NCBI GenBank assembly: GCA_036346255.1
Contig: CM070635.1
Coordinates: 45,597,715-45,661,714 of the forward strand
Length of the DNA stretch: 64,000 bases
Direction: 5' to 3'
Origin: Ampelocalamus luodianensis
Lineage: Eukaryota; Streptophyta; Magnoliopsida; Poales; Poaceae
Position numbers and translations under genes: made by a program. Each line of letters opens with the position of its first letter. Positions within the stretch are counted from its first letter, which is position 1. Shown here in pieces: positions 24,377-35,300 of the stretch. The notes beneath the pieces were generated by a model. That model did not search any database and was not told the DNA's origin. It worked only from the letters and a program-made list of their open reading frames with translations.

Positions 24377-27300
24377 TGGTAACATCCATCAACAAAAGCT
24401 TTAATATTAAGCAACAGAGTTGATTACAATAGTGGCTTATGAGCCAACAAAACTTTACACAGTGGAAAACCAAAAGCAGCAGACCACCCGATTCGCCACA
24501 GGCAATCGCCTGGAGGGCGCATCCTAGTCGACCAGGACCTCTTGGTCCCCAGCGTAAACCTCCTCAAAGCTTTCATTCCCTGCTCGATAACAATATTAAG
24601 CAAGAGTGAGCACAACAACCATGCTCACAGGATACACCCGTCAAATAACAGAATGACATGCATATATGAATATCTCAAAGGAATGCTTATATTGGTTTAT
24701 TTGCATAAAGCCAAGTTTCTTTCAAATACTTATACTAGGTTCTAAGACAGTTATACAATAACTAAAATTCATTCTCAAAGTCTCAGTTTTATAGTTTGGA
24801 TAGCATTCATCACAAGTGGTGAAGGATACCCTCCTGTCGCAAGGCTCCCTGCCCAAAACCCAATTGGATAGACATCCAAAACCATTTAACAAAGTCATTT
24901 GAAAACCAAATCTGAGATCTAACTTTGAGTGGCTTTACCAGTATGTCTATGACCGTGGACACGGCTATTCGAATAGTTTTACACTCTGCAAAGGTTATAC
25001 ACCTTACCCTCACGACACGATTTCTCTAGTTTATTCGGCATCCGTCGATACCACCACTCATTGCCAAAGGTAAGTGGTTTAGAGCTCGTGACAAGGCTTT
25101 TACAATCGTCATCCCACATGATCCTCCTGCTAAGGTTTCGCCCACCTAACAAATAGAAACCCGTAAAGATCAAGGCCCCCTCTTGCGCCAGGTGGGACTA
25201 ACATAGTCATAACATGACAACCAACCGCATCCACAAGAACGACCGCGATAGAATATTGCAAATTAATCAGCCAGATCCCCTCCTCATACTCGGGACATGA
25301 GGTTATGCAGGTGGCTAGCAAGATGCACGCTCATAACCGGTCCTTAAGCGACTTGGCGACTACCACAAACCCTGGGCATCGGCTGACACGACCCCGTGCA
25401 TTGACATGCACCAACCAACCAATTCGCCCAAGTCCAAATCACTTTCCTTTTTCTTTGCTTTTGAACACATTTGCAAACCCTCATGACAACCCAATGTCAT
25501 GGTCAAAATCATTTAGATAGCATTGGTCTTTTGGCAGTAAAACTTCCCAAATCAAGATTTTGGTCTAAGCATGTCTAAGCATAAGATTTTGCAACACATG
25601 CTAGTTCATACTAATGCACCAACTAGCTCTTACTATGGTGACAAAGGGTGATCAGAGCAATAAACAAGTTTGGATGTACAAAGGAGTTAGGGGTTAACTA
25701 TGAAGTCAAAACAGGAATTGAATTACTTGAATTGAAATAAGCATGCACTAATAATTTGAAACAGAAAGTAAATAAGTTGAAATACTGGGATTCGATATGT
25801 TCAAGAGTGTAACTTGCCTGGCTTGAAAGCTAGAGGATCTACTCCTCCAAGAGCTCGGGCTCCCTGGAGACATCGAGAACTACACGAGAATGGAGCAATC
25901 AAATAAAGACCAAATAAGATCCAAATGAACTCCAAACAAACCGAACTAGAAACAAATAGCAAAGAACAAAGAAGATAACTAGGAGCGGGCTCTCTAGAGG
26001 AGGTCCTACGGGTTGGGAGGAGGTCCAACAGAGAGGAGGTCTTTGCGAGAAGGCCGGAGAGTGGTCTTTGCAAAAAGACCAGGAGGTGGTCTTTGCAAAG
26101 AGGCTAAGAGGTGGTCTTTACAAAAGACCAGCAAGGACCAAGAAGAGGCGGTCTTTGCAAAAGACCGGCAAAGACCAAGAGGAGGGTCTTGCAAAGGAGG
26201 TCTGAGGAGATCACGAGGAGGAGGTCCTCGAGAGGTCAAGGAGGTTTACGACTACTCGGCGTGGCCGTACAATAATACAAAAGAGTACAACCACTTAGCG
26301 TGGTCGAGCAAGGGGATACAAAGAGAATGCGGCTATAGATCATGGTCGTGAGAGAACACAAATGATACAACTACATGGAGAAACTTACTAGGGCCGAGAG
26401 AGAGTTTGAAGAGAAGGGGAGGTCGACGGGCAGCGACGGTGGAGACGGCACGGGCGCTCCGGCGAACTCCTTTAGCAGCGAGGTGGTAGAAGGCGGCTTA
26501 GGCCCTTGGTGAATTCTTTAGCGGCAAGATGGTGATGGTGGAGGCTCCAGCGATTTCTTGGCGACGAGGCGTCGCGCGAGCTCGATGAACTCCTTGGCGA
26601 AGCTTCAAGCACGGTGGGCGGGCGAGCAAAGATTTGTGTGAAAAAAGGTGGTAAGGAAGGGCTACACATGCTATTTATAGCCAAGGAAGAAGGAGAAAGA
26701 GAGTCAGAGAGACTCGAGGCACACGAGTCAAAGGGTAGGTGAAGGAGAAAATGGGAGCGGTAAAGGAGAAGACAAGAGAAGGAGCAGTCTTTGCGAAGTG
26801 ACAACATTTAATGTGACACAACCAGCATTAAATGCCGAAGACTTACGTGGCGTCATGATACGGTTGGAGGAAGGAGAAGGTGGCGGGACTAACAGATGTG
26901 ACCGATCAAAGCTCGGTGGGAGGTTATGAGGAGATCCGCGAGAGGTCAAGGAGGTCTGACCTACGAGGTGGTCTTTACAAAAGACCAGTGTCGTGACCAC
27001 ATAGGGTAGTCTTGACCAAAGGGTGATCTTTGCAAAAGACCGGGATCGTGACCACATAGGGTGGCGAGGAGGAGGGTCAAAGGACAAAAGAAAAGCGCGG
27101 CGAAAGCAGAGCCATCCGATTTTGATCGGGTGGTACAAGGAGATAGGCGTTCGGACCATCCAAGCGCCTCATCTCGTCGGGCCATCCAAGCAAGATCGGA
27201 CGGTCCTCGAGAGGAAGCGCCGCGCTAGATCGGACCACACGAAGGGATAAAGAGTGCGGACTCAGAGGAGGTCCAAACAAGGAGGAGTTTTAACGAATGA

Positions 27301-27940
27301 GATCCAAGGAACCGATCCAACGAAGGAGATCCAAGAAAGGAGATCCAAGGAGGTCCTAACAATCGAGATGGAACCAAAGGAAGTCACGGCGGTTGAGTAT
27401 GAACTCAAGGAGGTCTGACGGTTAAGATGAGATAAAAGGAGGTTTTGGCGCAGAGGAGGTCCAAATGAGAAGGAGGTCTCGACATGAAGGGAAGTCCAAG
27501 CGAGAAGAGTGCGGACCAATAGGAGAGTGCGAACATAAGGGCATGTCCAAACAAGAGGGAGGTCCAGAAAGGACAAAATCAACCCAAACCTTGGGTTTTC
27601 GAAAATCAAGGACATTTGAAACACAAACCCAAGCTTAGAACATCTCGGGGGTGGTTTGACCCAGGGAGAGGCCAGAATCGAAGGAGGTATAAACCAAAGA
27701 GAGGTATAAACCACGGAGGAAGCGGGACCAAGGGAGGCGGGGCGAGCGAGAGAAGGGAGAGTCAACACGAGCTCAAACAACTCGAAAAACCAAACCTTTG
27801 GATTAGTTGAAGTTCGATTTAGTCATTTTAAATACTTTTAATTCCAAAATCTCAAGTTAAGCTTTAGGACTTCAACGAAATCAAGTGGTTCTTTTTATTT
27901 TGAAAATTTTCAAAAAGGCTCAGAAAATCAGGATGTTACA
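24377..27940 (-). mobile_element. Very long gypsy-type LTR (about 3.6 kb), probably solo or truncated, nested in the copia element
   Basis: The ends TGGTAACATCC (24377) and GGATGTTACA (27940) form the short terminal inverted repeat typical of grass gypsy LTRs. On the minus strand a TATA box (ctataaatag, 26671-26680) is followed by a leader-like GC-rich region. 24300-25550 resembles the non-coding regions of large gypsy elements. No gag or pol is present. Repeated palindromic GGTCTTTGCAAAAGACC motifs occupy 26036-26200, with further copies near 26970 and 27025. I found no matching 5-bp duplication, so the left boundary may be wrong; related aggtcc-rich DNA continues to about 24140. Confidence 0.55.
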
Positions 27941-28046
27941 AATGTCTTGACATGTTGGTGCATCCTCCGTTGAGAGTCGGGGCCTCCACCCCCTTGGATC
28001 ACCCACCTCCATGCGCCTTGTTCTGTTTTTTTTTGCACCGCACAAT

Positions 28047-28870
28047 GCTAGTAGTCGTGCCTGAAGTTCTTGTAATAATTGCATTGAATCCTAGTTGGTG
28101 CAAAAGCGAGGTGAACAGACACACGAGGAGGGCGTAGTGAAGCAATAGCTGTCGGTGTAGTCGAAGAAGAAGGGGTAGCAAGCACAACCAGAACAAACCG
28201 TGCTGCTAACCCACGGCGAAGCTCCTCAGCACGAAGCATCAAAAGAGCCTCGATGACCATCGGTCGTGGTGAGCGGCTCAACAGTTGAGCCCTGACAAGT
28301 TCAAACTACGGCGAAGATGGCAAGCGAAGTCATAAAGCGAAGGCAATCACGATCCACATACGCACTTTATGACACTCTGCAGAGCGGAGAAGTCAGCTTG
28401 TCTAGCTGGCGCCAGAGACCGGCTAGGGCTGGGAAGAAGTCATCGACAGAGGAGTTCTCCTGGCGAAGCGTCTCCAACTCACGTTGAAGCGAAAAGAACT
28501 GAGCATCGTTGCTCTGCTGGTATCGCTCGCGCAAGTACTCCCAGATCTGATGAGTGGTACACAGACCAGCAATGTCTGGCTGGATAGAGTCGTCGACGCT
28601 GACCACTAGGATGGCTTGAACACGGGCCTCATCAGCACACCAGCACTCAAAAACGTCTATGACATACTGAAAGGTCTCATCAGCTGCGTGAGCAACAACC
28701 TCTGTCTCCTTCTTGGTGGCCTCATCTTCTACTAGAGTTGAAGAAGTAGGATGTCTGGGAGGAGGTGAGCCAACCACAATGAGACAAGATCGGACACGGT
28801 AACATGTCCCAGGCGGAGACCATCGGCGTGATCTCCATGAGTGAATACCACAACTTGTAGTTCGTCCCAT
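28047..28870 (-). pseudogene. Copia gag (UBN2-type) remnant with degenerate zinc knuckle
   Basis: The frame at 28367-28870 contains VQAILVVSVDDSIQPDIAGL, then HQIWEYLRERYQQSND and LQRELETLRQENSSVDDFF, the characteristic retrotransposon gag core of plant copia elements. After a stop it continues in another frame (RSPRPMVIEALLMLRAEELR) to a degraded CCHC knuckle (CNYYKNFRHDY). Stops and frame changes make it non-functional. Confidence 0.85.
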
Positions 28871-29460
28871 TAAGCTTTGTTTAGAGAATGAGATCGCGGT
28901 GATGGAATGGAAGCCATTGGTAGGCGGCGGGGCAGCGGCGTGACCAAGGCAACGAAGTCTAACATGCGACGCTAGACGGCCCGACGGTTAGAGTGACATT
29001 CTGTTTTTTTTGGGGCGATTTTGCCTGGACTAGAATGGACTGGCCAATTTGTCTAGCTAAAAAAGGCCTGCGAAGGCATGCAGGGGGAAGCTAGGGTTCC
29101 CCCTGGCGGCTTGAGCGGCGGTAGTGGCCCTACCGGTGATGGGCAACGGCGTTGAGAGCAGCCCTATCAGCGGCGACCCTTCCTCGATGAAGCGCACAAG
29201 CTTTTAAAGCGGCGGCCGGCCGGGTGGCGGCGGGGCGGCGGTGGCAGGCGGAAGCGGGAAGACTGCGAAGCGATCTTACGGCGGTGGCCCTTCCTCGATG
29301 AAGCGCGAGCTTTTGGCGGTGGCTTTGGCATTAGGCGAGTCGGGTGGCGGCGGGGCGGCGTCGGACGGCGTTGAGCGGCGTTCACCCTAGCAACGGCGGC
29401 GATGACTGAGCAGCGGATGTGGCGATGGAAAGAACTAGGTTAGTGCCTAGCTCGATACTA

Positions 29461-29572
29461 TATTATGAATATTGTGTGTATATTCAAGAGGCCCAATAAG
29501 CAATATATAGAGAGAGTACAGCGGGTATTGCCATATCTGAGTAAGAAAATATAAAGGACTCCTATTCTAACA
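29461..29572 (-). repeat. 5' LTR of the copia element
   Basis: It starts tattatgaatatt (one mismatch to the family start) and ends cctattctaaca, directly followed by the second GTGGC copy. Confidence 0.85.
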
Positions 29573-29599
29573 GTGGCGACAACGGCAAGGATGGGTGGA

Positions 29600-29985
29600 G
29601 AAAGGAGGAGAGAGGAAGGAGGAGAGAGGAGAGGGCGGCGCTAGCGGGGCGGGGTTGGTCGGGTCATTGAGGCGCGATGGCGAGGAGGCGGCTCGTGCGG
29701 AGATGAGCATAGAGGACGCACAAAGGGTGGCCTTACCGTGGATGAGGCGGCCGCGGAAGGAGGGGGTAGCGGGGAGGGTGAGGACGGCGGCGGGGTCGGT
29801 GTGGACATAGAGGTTGATGAGGAGGTGGTGGTCGGCAAAGAACATCTCCCAGAGCGGAGAGAAAACGAGGTAGGAGTTGGTGAGGAAGAAAAGGCCATCT
29901 TGGGAGACAGCCGGCGATCGAAGAGGGAGATGGTGGAGGTGCCGTCGTCCTTCTTAAAGACGGTGACGGCAGCGAGACCGGTGGC
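29600..29985 (-). pseudogene. Fragment of a DUF266/GT14-type glycosyltransferase
   Basis: The minus strand reads AFFFLTNSYLVFSPLWEMFF after one T is added to a T run near 29885, then ADHHLLINLYVHTDPAAVL and TPSFRGRLIHGKATLCASSM. This is the N-terminal part of the Core-2/I-branching (DUF266) fold found in Golgi glycosyltransferases of plants. The match fades about 10 residues later (SARAASSPSRLNDP) and the rest of the domain, including the catalytic region, is absent. The copia element lies directly downstream (from 29572), but the match is already lost before it. It may be a captured fragment. Confidence 0.65.
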
Positions 29986-30886
29986 CCTTCCCTCCCGTCT
30001 CCCCTACCACCTCTCCTCTCCTTCCTTATCCAACCATGTCGGAGATAGGGAAGAAGGGGGTTAGTGGGGAAGGTGAAGGCGGGGCAGAGAAGGAGGAAGC
30101 GTGCGTCGCCCTCGGCGTAGGTAGCCACGTCGGGAGGCGACAGCGGAGGGAGAAGGGGTTCGCTGGGAGGGGCTGCACTAGCGCCAGGGGTGACGCTGGC
30201 GAGGCGACGAATGGTGGCGCGTTAGGTAGGGGTAGGGGTGGCGGCACGTGGGGGCTAAGGTTGTCATAATCGCGATCCTGAATCGAATCAGAGGTTGTTC
30301 AATAGGATTATGAATCGTAGAATCGACTTAGAATCTAAGATCTTATCTTATTATACAAAACAAACCTTTTTAAAATTCTTCTTTGTATTTAACACTTATA
30401 TATTTTTAAAACTATAGTTCTAGAACTTTTGTTTACCAAAATGTAGTGACAAGGAAATATAATTTGTTATTTATGCCAATTATAATAGACATGAAGAAAT
30501 AAAAAGTAAAAATTTACAATGAAAGAGACATATGCAAATAATTATTTATAATAAATCAGTAGAAACAGTAGGATCACATGAAAATTTTGATTACGATTCT
30601 ACATTTTTTGTTAGAATTATAATAATATTAAGATTCTATCAAATTAAGATTTTACCATAGGATCGGATCCGTAGTACGGATGAGAACACATGTCGCATGT
30701 CAGCGAATCCGCGATGTTATTTTTGGCTTTGATCTCTAATGAGAGTTAGATTTGTTATTATGCATGTAAACAGTATAATTTAAAACAAAAACTCAATTGT
30801 TTTTTAAAAAAACTCGATAAAAGGGAGGTCGCCAGGTCACCAAGTGGCCGACGGTTCAAGTTCGGCCAGCGTTTTTGCGATCCGGC
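29986..30886. other. GC-rich then AT-rich non-coding DNA
   Basis: 29986-30250 is GC-rich, possibly upstream sequence of the DUF266 fragment. 30250-30720 is AT-rich with recurrent gaatcg/agaatc motifs and looks like a decayed transposon. I see no transposase or clear termini. Confidence 0.35.
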
Positions 30887-32014
30887 TAGGGGTGAAAGCG
30901 GATCGGATAGTTCAAGCCGTCCGGACAGCGGTTCGGATTGTCTCGGATCGGATTTTCTCGGATCGGAAGCGAATTGGGATTTTTTGCGGAAGCGAAAGCG
31001 AATCGGTAGCCATGCTATCCGTGGATCTGAAAGCGAATACGGATTATCGGGTAAGGCGAAGGCGAATATCAATTTCATTGAAAAGAGGATTTTGGCCCAA
31101 AAGAAAATGAGATTTTAATTGATTTCTAAATTTGAAAAATGCAACAAATCAAATAGCCTTTTAGAAAAATAGCAAATAGAGTTCAAAATTCTAGAAAAAT
31201 CACAAAAATTCCTTGAATGATTTTGAACTTAATAAAATTAATTTCAACTTAAAATTGGTTTTATTTTTGCACATAAATTATTTTTAATTTCTAAAAAATA
31301 GTAAAAACCTTTTGAAATTCTAGAAAAATCAAGAAATTAATTATTTTTCACTTTAAATCAAATAAAATCGAGAAAACTCAATAAATTTTATTTTTACATT
31401 AAAAACTAGGAAATTAAATAATTAACTTTATTTTATTATTTTTCTTTTTAACCAAGAAAACTCTTTTAAATATCGGAAAATCTAATAAAATAATAACTTT
31501 ATTAATTTTATTTTTGGTAATATACTTTGGGATGTTATAGTCATTTGTGTATAAACTAACTATCTAGCTTTGATCGATGTTAGTGTGAATTAATTTTATG
31601 GATGTGATGAACTAAGTATGAATACGTGATGATTTGTGACTTTGTGAGTTATGACTTATGACTTTATGAGCTAAATATGGTAAACTAAGTGTTTTATTTG
31701 TGATGAACTAGTTAATACAACTTGCTAGTGCGATGTTACGTGTAGTTCTTGAAAATATGAACAATTCATGAATGTTTGCATCAAATAAACTAGTTATATA
31801 TTTTGTTAATTTATGGTATACAATTTAAGGGGTTTTCATGTTAGAAAATATCATGGCCAGTATTCGTTTCGATTAGTATTAAGCTCGTATTCGTATTCGA
31901 TATTATTAAATATCGTATTCGTGTCAGGAGTATTCGTATTCGTTTAGAATCAGAAAAAATATGAAAACAAATATGGCGATGATTATCCGTCCGTATTCGA
32001 TCCGTTTTCGCCTA
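30887..32014. mobile_element. Non-autonomous hAT element upstream of the aminotransferase gene
   Basis: The left end taggggtgaaagcggatcgg and the complement of the right end ttaggcgaaaacggatcg are inverted repeats of the hAT type. The target duplication would be ATCCCGGC: the right copy is at 32015-32022, and the left copy reads ATCCGGC just before 30887, one C short. The interior is AT-rich without a transposase. It ends about 380 bp before the BCAT start codon. Confidence 0.75.
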
Positions 32015-32022
32015 ATCCCGGC

Positions 32023-32398
32023 GGCAGCCACGAACAACCAGAAAACGCGAGAGGCGTGGGGCCCACCTGCCAGTGAAGCATGTGGACTAAACTTTTTTGG
32101 GCTACTGGGTTACCTGGCTGGCGTGGCGCCCCCAGCCCAAATCCCGGGCGCACACGCCGTGATCCGAAGCACTGGTAGTGTACTGCGGGTCAAAGAGTAG
32201 GTGGGACCCAGCAGTCGGTTGCACGTGACCTGGTCTCTCGAAGGTTCCGCGAACGCGCAGCGAGCCATCACACTCCGTTCCGTCTCGCCATTTCGGTGCG
32301 ATTTGGCCGTCGTCTCCCTTCTCGGTTCCTCCTCTACCCGACTTCCTCTTCCGCCGCCGCCTCCGCCTCCGCCTCGAAACCCTAGAACCCGCGAGCAA
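32023..32398 (+). promoter_or_regulatory. Promoter and 5' leader of the aminotransferase gene
   Basis: GC-rich sequence ending in a pyrimidine-rich leader (ctcttccgccgccgcctccg) and an aaaccctaga motif just before the ATG. No TATA box is obvious. The immediate upstream boundary is a hAT element. Confidence 0.45.
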
Positions 32399-35300
32399 AT
32401 GGACTGCGGCATCGCCTCGCAAGGTCCCCTCCTAGCCGGCCGGCGGCCTCGGCTACCACTCTCGCCGCCGCCGCCGCCGCCGCCCTCTATTCAGGTCGGT
32501 GCTCTGCTAGTCTTGGTGTTGTTTTATAGGGATTGATATGCGTTTGTGGTGTAGATTTTTAGGACAGGTGATTAATTAGCATGGGCGGTTAGATTGGAAA
32601 TTTAGGATTTGAGAAATGTTTTTTTAGAGGTGGATTTGAGAAATGTTGGGAGATTAAATTAAGGAAGCGCTTGTTGTTTTTATGTTCATGTGTATTGAGT
32701 AATCTGAGGTGTGGTGCTTTCTCGCTACTGCAGATTCAGAATCGACTTTATTCGATGTCATCGCTTCCGCTAAAGGCTCGAGGCGTGCGAAGACGCGAAG
32801 CTTCTGTAGCAAGTAACTACACGTATGTGATTTCCACTATGAACTGCATGCCTTGTTAAGACTGTACCGCCCCATGCAGCGCGCAGGGCACGGCGATTTG
32901 CTTGTGCTAAATTGTTCGCGATGGTGTGTTGGTCGTTTCCAAACATAGTTCTGATGGAATTCTTACTGCTTAGCAGGAAGACATCTGAGTTTGCTGATTT
33001 GGATTGGGAGAACCTTTGTTTTGGAATTGTGCAAACTGACTATATGTATATCACAAAATGTGGGCCGGATGGGAACTTTGCCGAGGGTGAAATGGTGCCG
33101 TTTGGGCCCATAGCGCTGAACCCATCTTCCGGAGTCTAAACTATGGACAGGTTTGTACCTTGTATGGGAGGTAGAACTCCTTGCTTCAAATCTCTGGCAG
33201 ATTGCACTAACAGTTGGAGGCCTAAATACTCTTGTTATGCTAAAATGGTATTGATTCTGATTTGTAGGGATTGTTTGAAGGCCTAAAAGCGTATAGGAAA
33301 ACTGATGGGTCCATCCTATTATTTCGCCCAGAGGAAAATGCGACGAGGATGAGAACTGGTGCGGAGAGGATGTGCATGCCTGCACCTACCGTTGAACAAT
33401 TTGTGGATGCAGTAAAACAAACCGTTTTAGCAAACAAGAGATGGGTGAGTTGTTCTTTATCTAAAAAGTTCGATCATTTTCAGAGTAGTTATGTCATTGT
33501 TTATGCTCATGATTTAAGCATTTATCAAATATCTTATACTTCTAGGTGCCTCCTACTGGTAAAGGTTCTTTGTATATTAGACCACTACTTATGGGAAGTG
33601 GCGCTGTTCTTGGTCTTGCACCTGCTCCTGAGTATACATTCATTATTTTTGTCTCCCCTGTTGGGAACTACTTTAAGGTTTGTATCAATTTTTTATTCTC
33701 CCGCTTCCACTATTTTCCTGAGGTATCTTGCCATAAAAGAATAATTAGATTAAGAATATTGTTATGATTTGTGGGCTACAGGACATGGTGTTGCTGAATG
33801 AAAAGTGCGCAGCAATTTGAATTATGAGTGTGCTATTATTACTAGTTAATGATACCTATTGATGAATGAAATGTGGAATTTCCATAGTATTTGTACCATG
33901 GAGTTTTCATTAAATTTGTTCACTGATGACTGCAGGAAGGTTTAGCTCAATAAACTTGATAGTTGAAGACAAGTTTCATCGTGCCACCCCTGGTGGAACT
34001 GGAGGTGTGAAGACCATTGGAAATTATGCTTCGGTAATTTTGCTGTCAATTTTGAATCCATCATTTATGATTTGATAGCTTGAATCTACAACTTTGTCAT
34101 AAAGTTATTTGAACTATAGGGCTGCTATTTTCTGCAACTTTACTATCTGATACTAATGTTGTTTACATCTTGATTTGATGATTTTGAGCCTTAAATCTTC
34201 AAGCGACAAAAGAATATGCCAATGATGTAATTGAATAGAACATGCCACCAGTGCAATCCTTTTGAGAACATATGACCACTGTTGTGCTGTGAAATGACCA
34301 AAGTTGAAGCATAGCATATATTTCAAATGGAATAATGTTACCGGTTATATTCCTCGAAATGGAATAATGTGTCATCAATACAAGATCGGACAGTAAACTT
34401 GTGGCACCTCCGGTCGGGACATGTCGACCACTGAGGGTGCGAAGGGATCTCAACGAGAATCAAACACCACAATCCATCCTCATGTATTGCATTAGTTGTT
34501 ACAAATTGGCCTCTCCTCCCATTTTTTGAAATAATATTATTTTAAAAGAAAATTACAAAGTAAATAGTTATTTTTTTTTTTACAAAAATAGGCCATGTCA
34601 CCATTTGAAACGCCGAAATGGTCTTGTCGCTATTCCAAATGGCGACAGATGGCATGGAAACGATCAAGGATGGAACTAGGCGAAAATGATCAGGGATCAC
34701 CATTTCAACATACATATAACAACATATATAATTTTCAAGCAACACTGTACTAAATAGTAATTTATGCAGCAAACATTGATAAAATGCATCATTCGGCCTT
34801 AATGACCAATAAAAAGAGAACAAAATGACTAAAAAATTTGGGCTGAGGGTGCACAACTTTTGGGCTAGGGGGTGCACATATAGTATATACATGATAATAT
34901 CTGTTAATTTTTGGGACCGGTGTCGACACGGGTGGGCTGATGGCTCATACAGGAGCGATCTGAGAGAGAGTCGTGTCACCGCCGGCCGTGACGGGACCAC
35001 ATCGCCATTTCAACTGGCGACAGGAATCTCTACCTGTTTTTTTGCTGTCTATTTTTGATCACATATTTTGTGGACAAATCACAATGATATTACAGAACAT
35101 TCAGCACAACGTCATCATACATTCTGTCGACAAATCACAATTACAATTATATTACAGAACATTCGGCATAACGTCATCACATTTTGTCATCAAATCACAA
35201 TGATATTACAAATCATTCAGCATCACATCATCACATATTTTGTCGACATATCACAATGATATTACAAAACATTCAGCATCACGTCATCACCTAGTTTTTC

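Larger units (their letters stand above)
23226..29572 (-). mobile_element. Copia LTR retrotransposon, internally deleted, with a nested gypsy-type LTR
   Basis: The left LTR is 23226-23336 and the right LTR 29461-29572; both share the TGTTATGAATATT...ATTCCTATTCTAA pattern of the small element at 15559. The target duplication GTGGC is perfect (23221-23225 and 29573-29577). A degenerate primer-binding site (tagtatcgag on the minus strand) abuts the right LTR and a G/A-rich polypurine tract (ttgaggggaggg) abuts the left one, giving minus orientation. Coding remnants are a gag region, a scrap of protease and a scrap of RNase H; integrase and reverse transcriptase are missing. A gypsy-type LTR lies between gag and protease. 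Confidence 0.9.

Noticed and set aside
24000..27945. 5-bp target duplication for the gypsy-type LTR
   Set aside because: The right flank aatgt has no equivalent at the proposed left end, so I make no claim.
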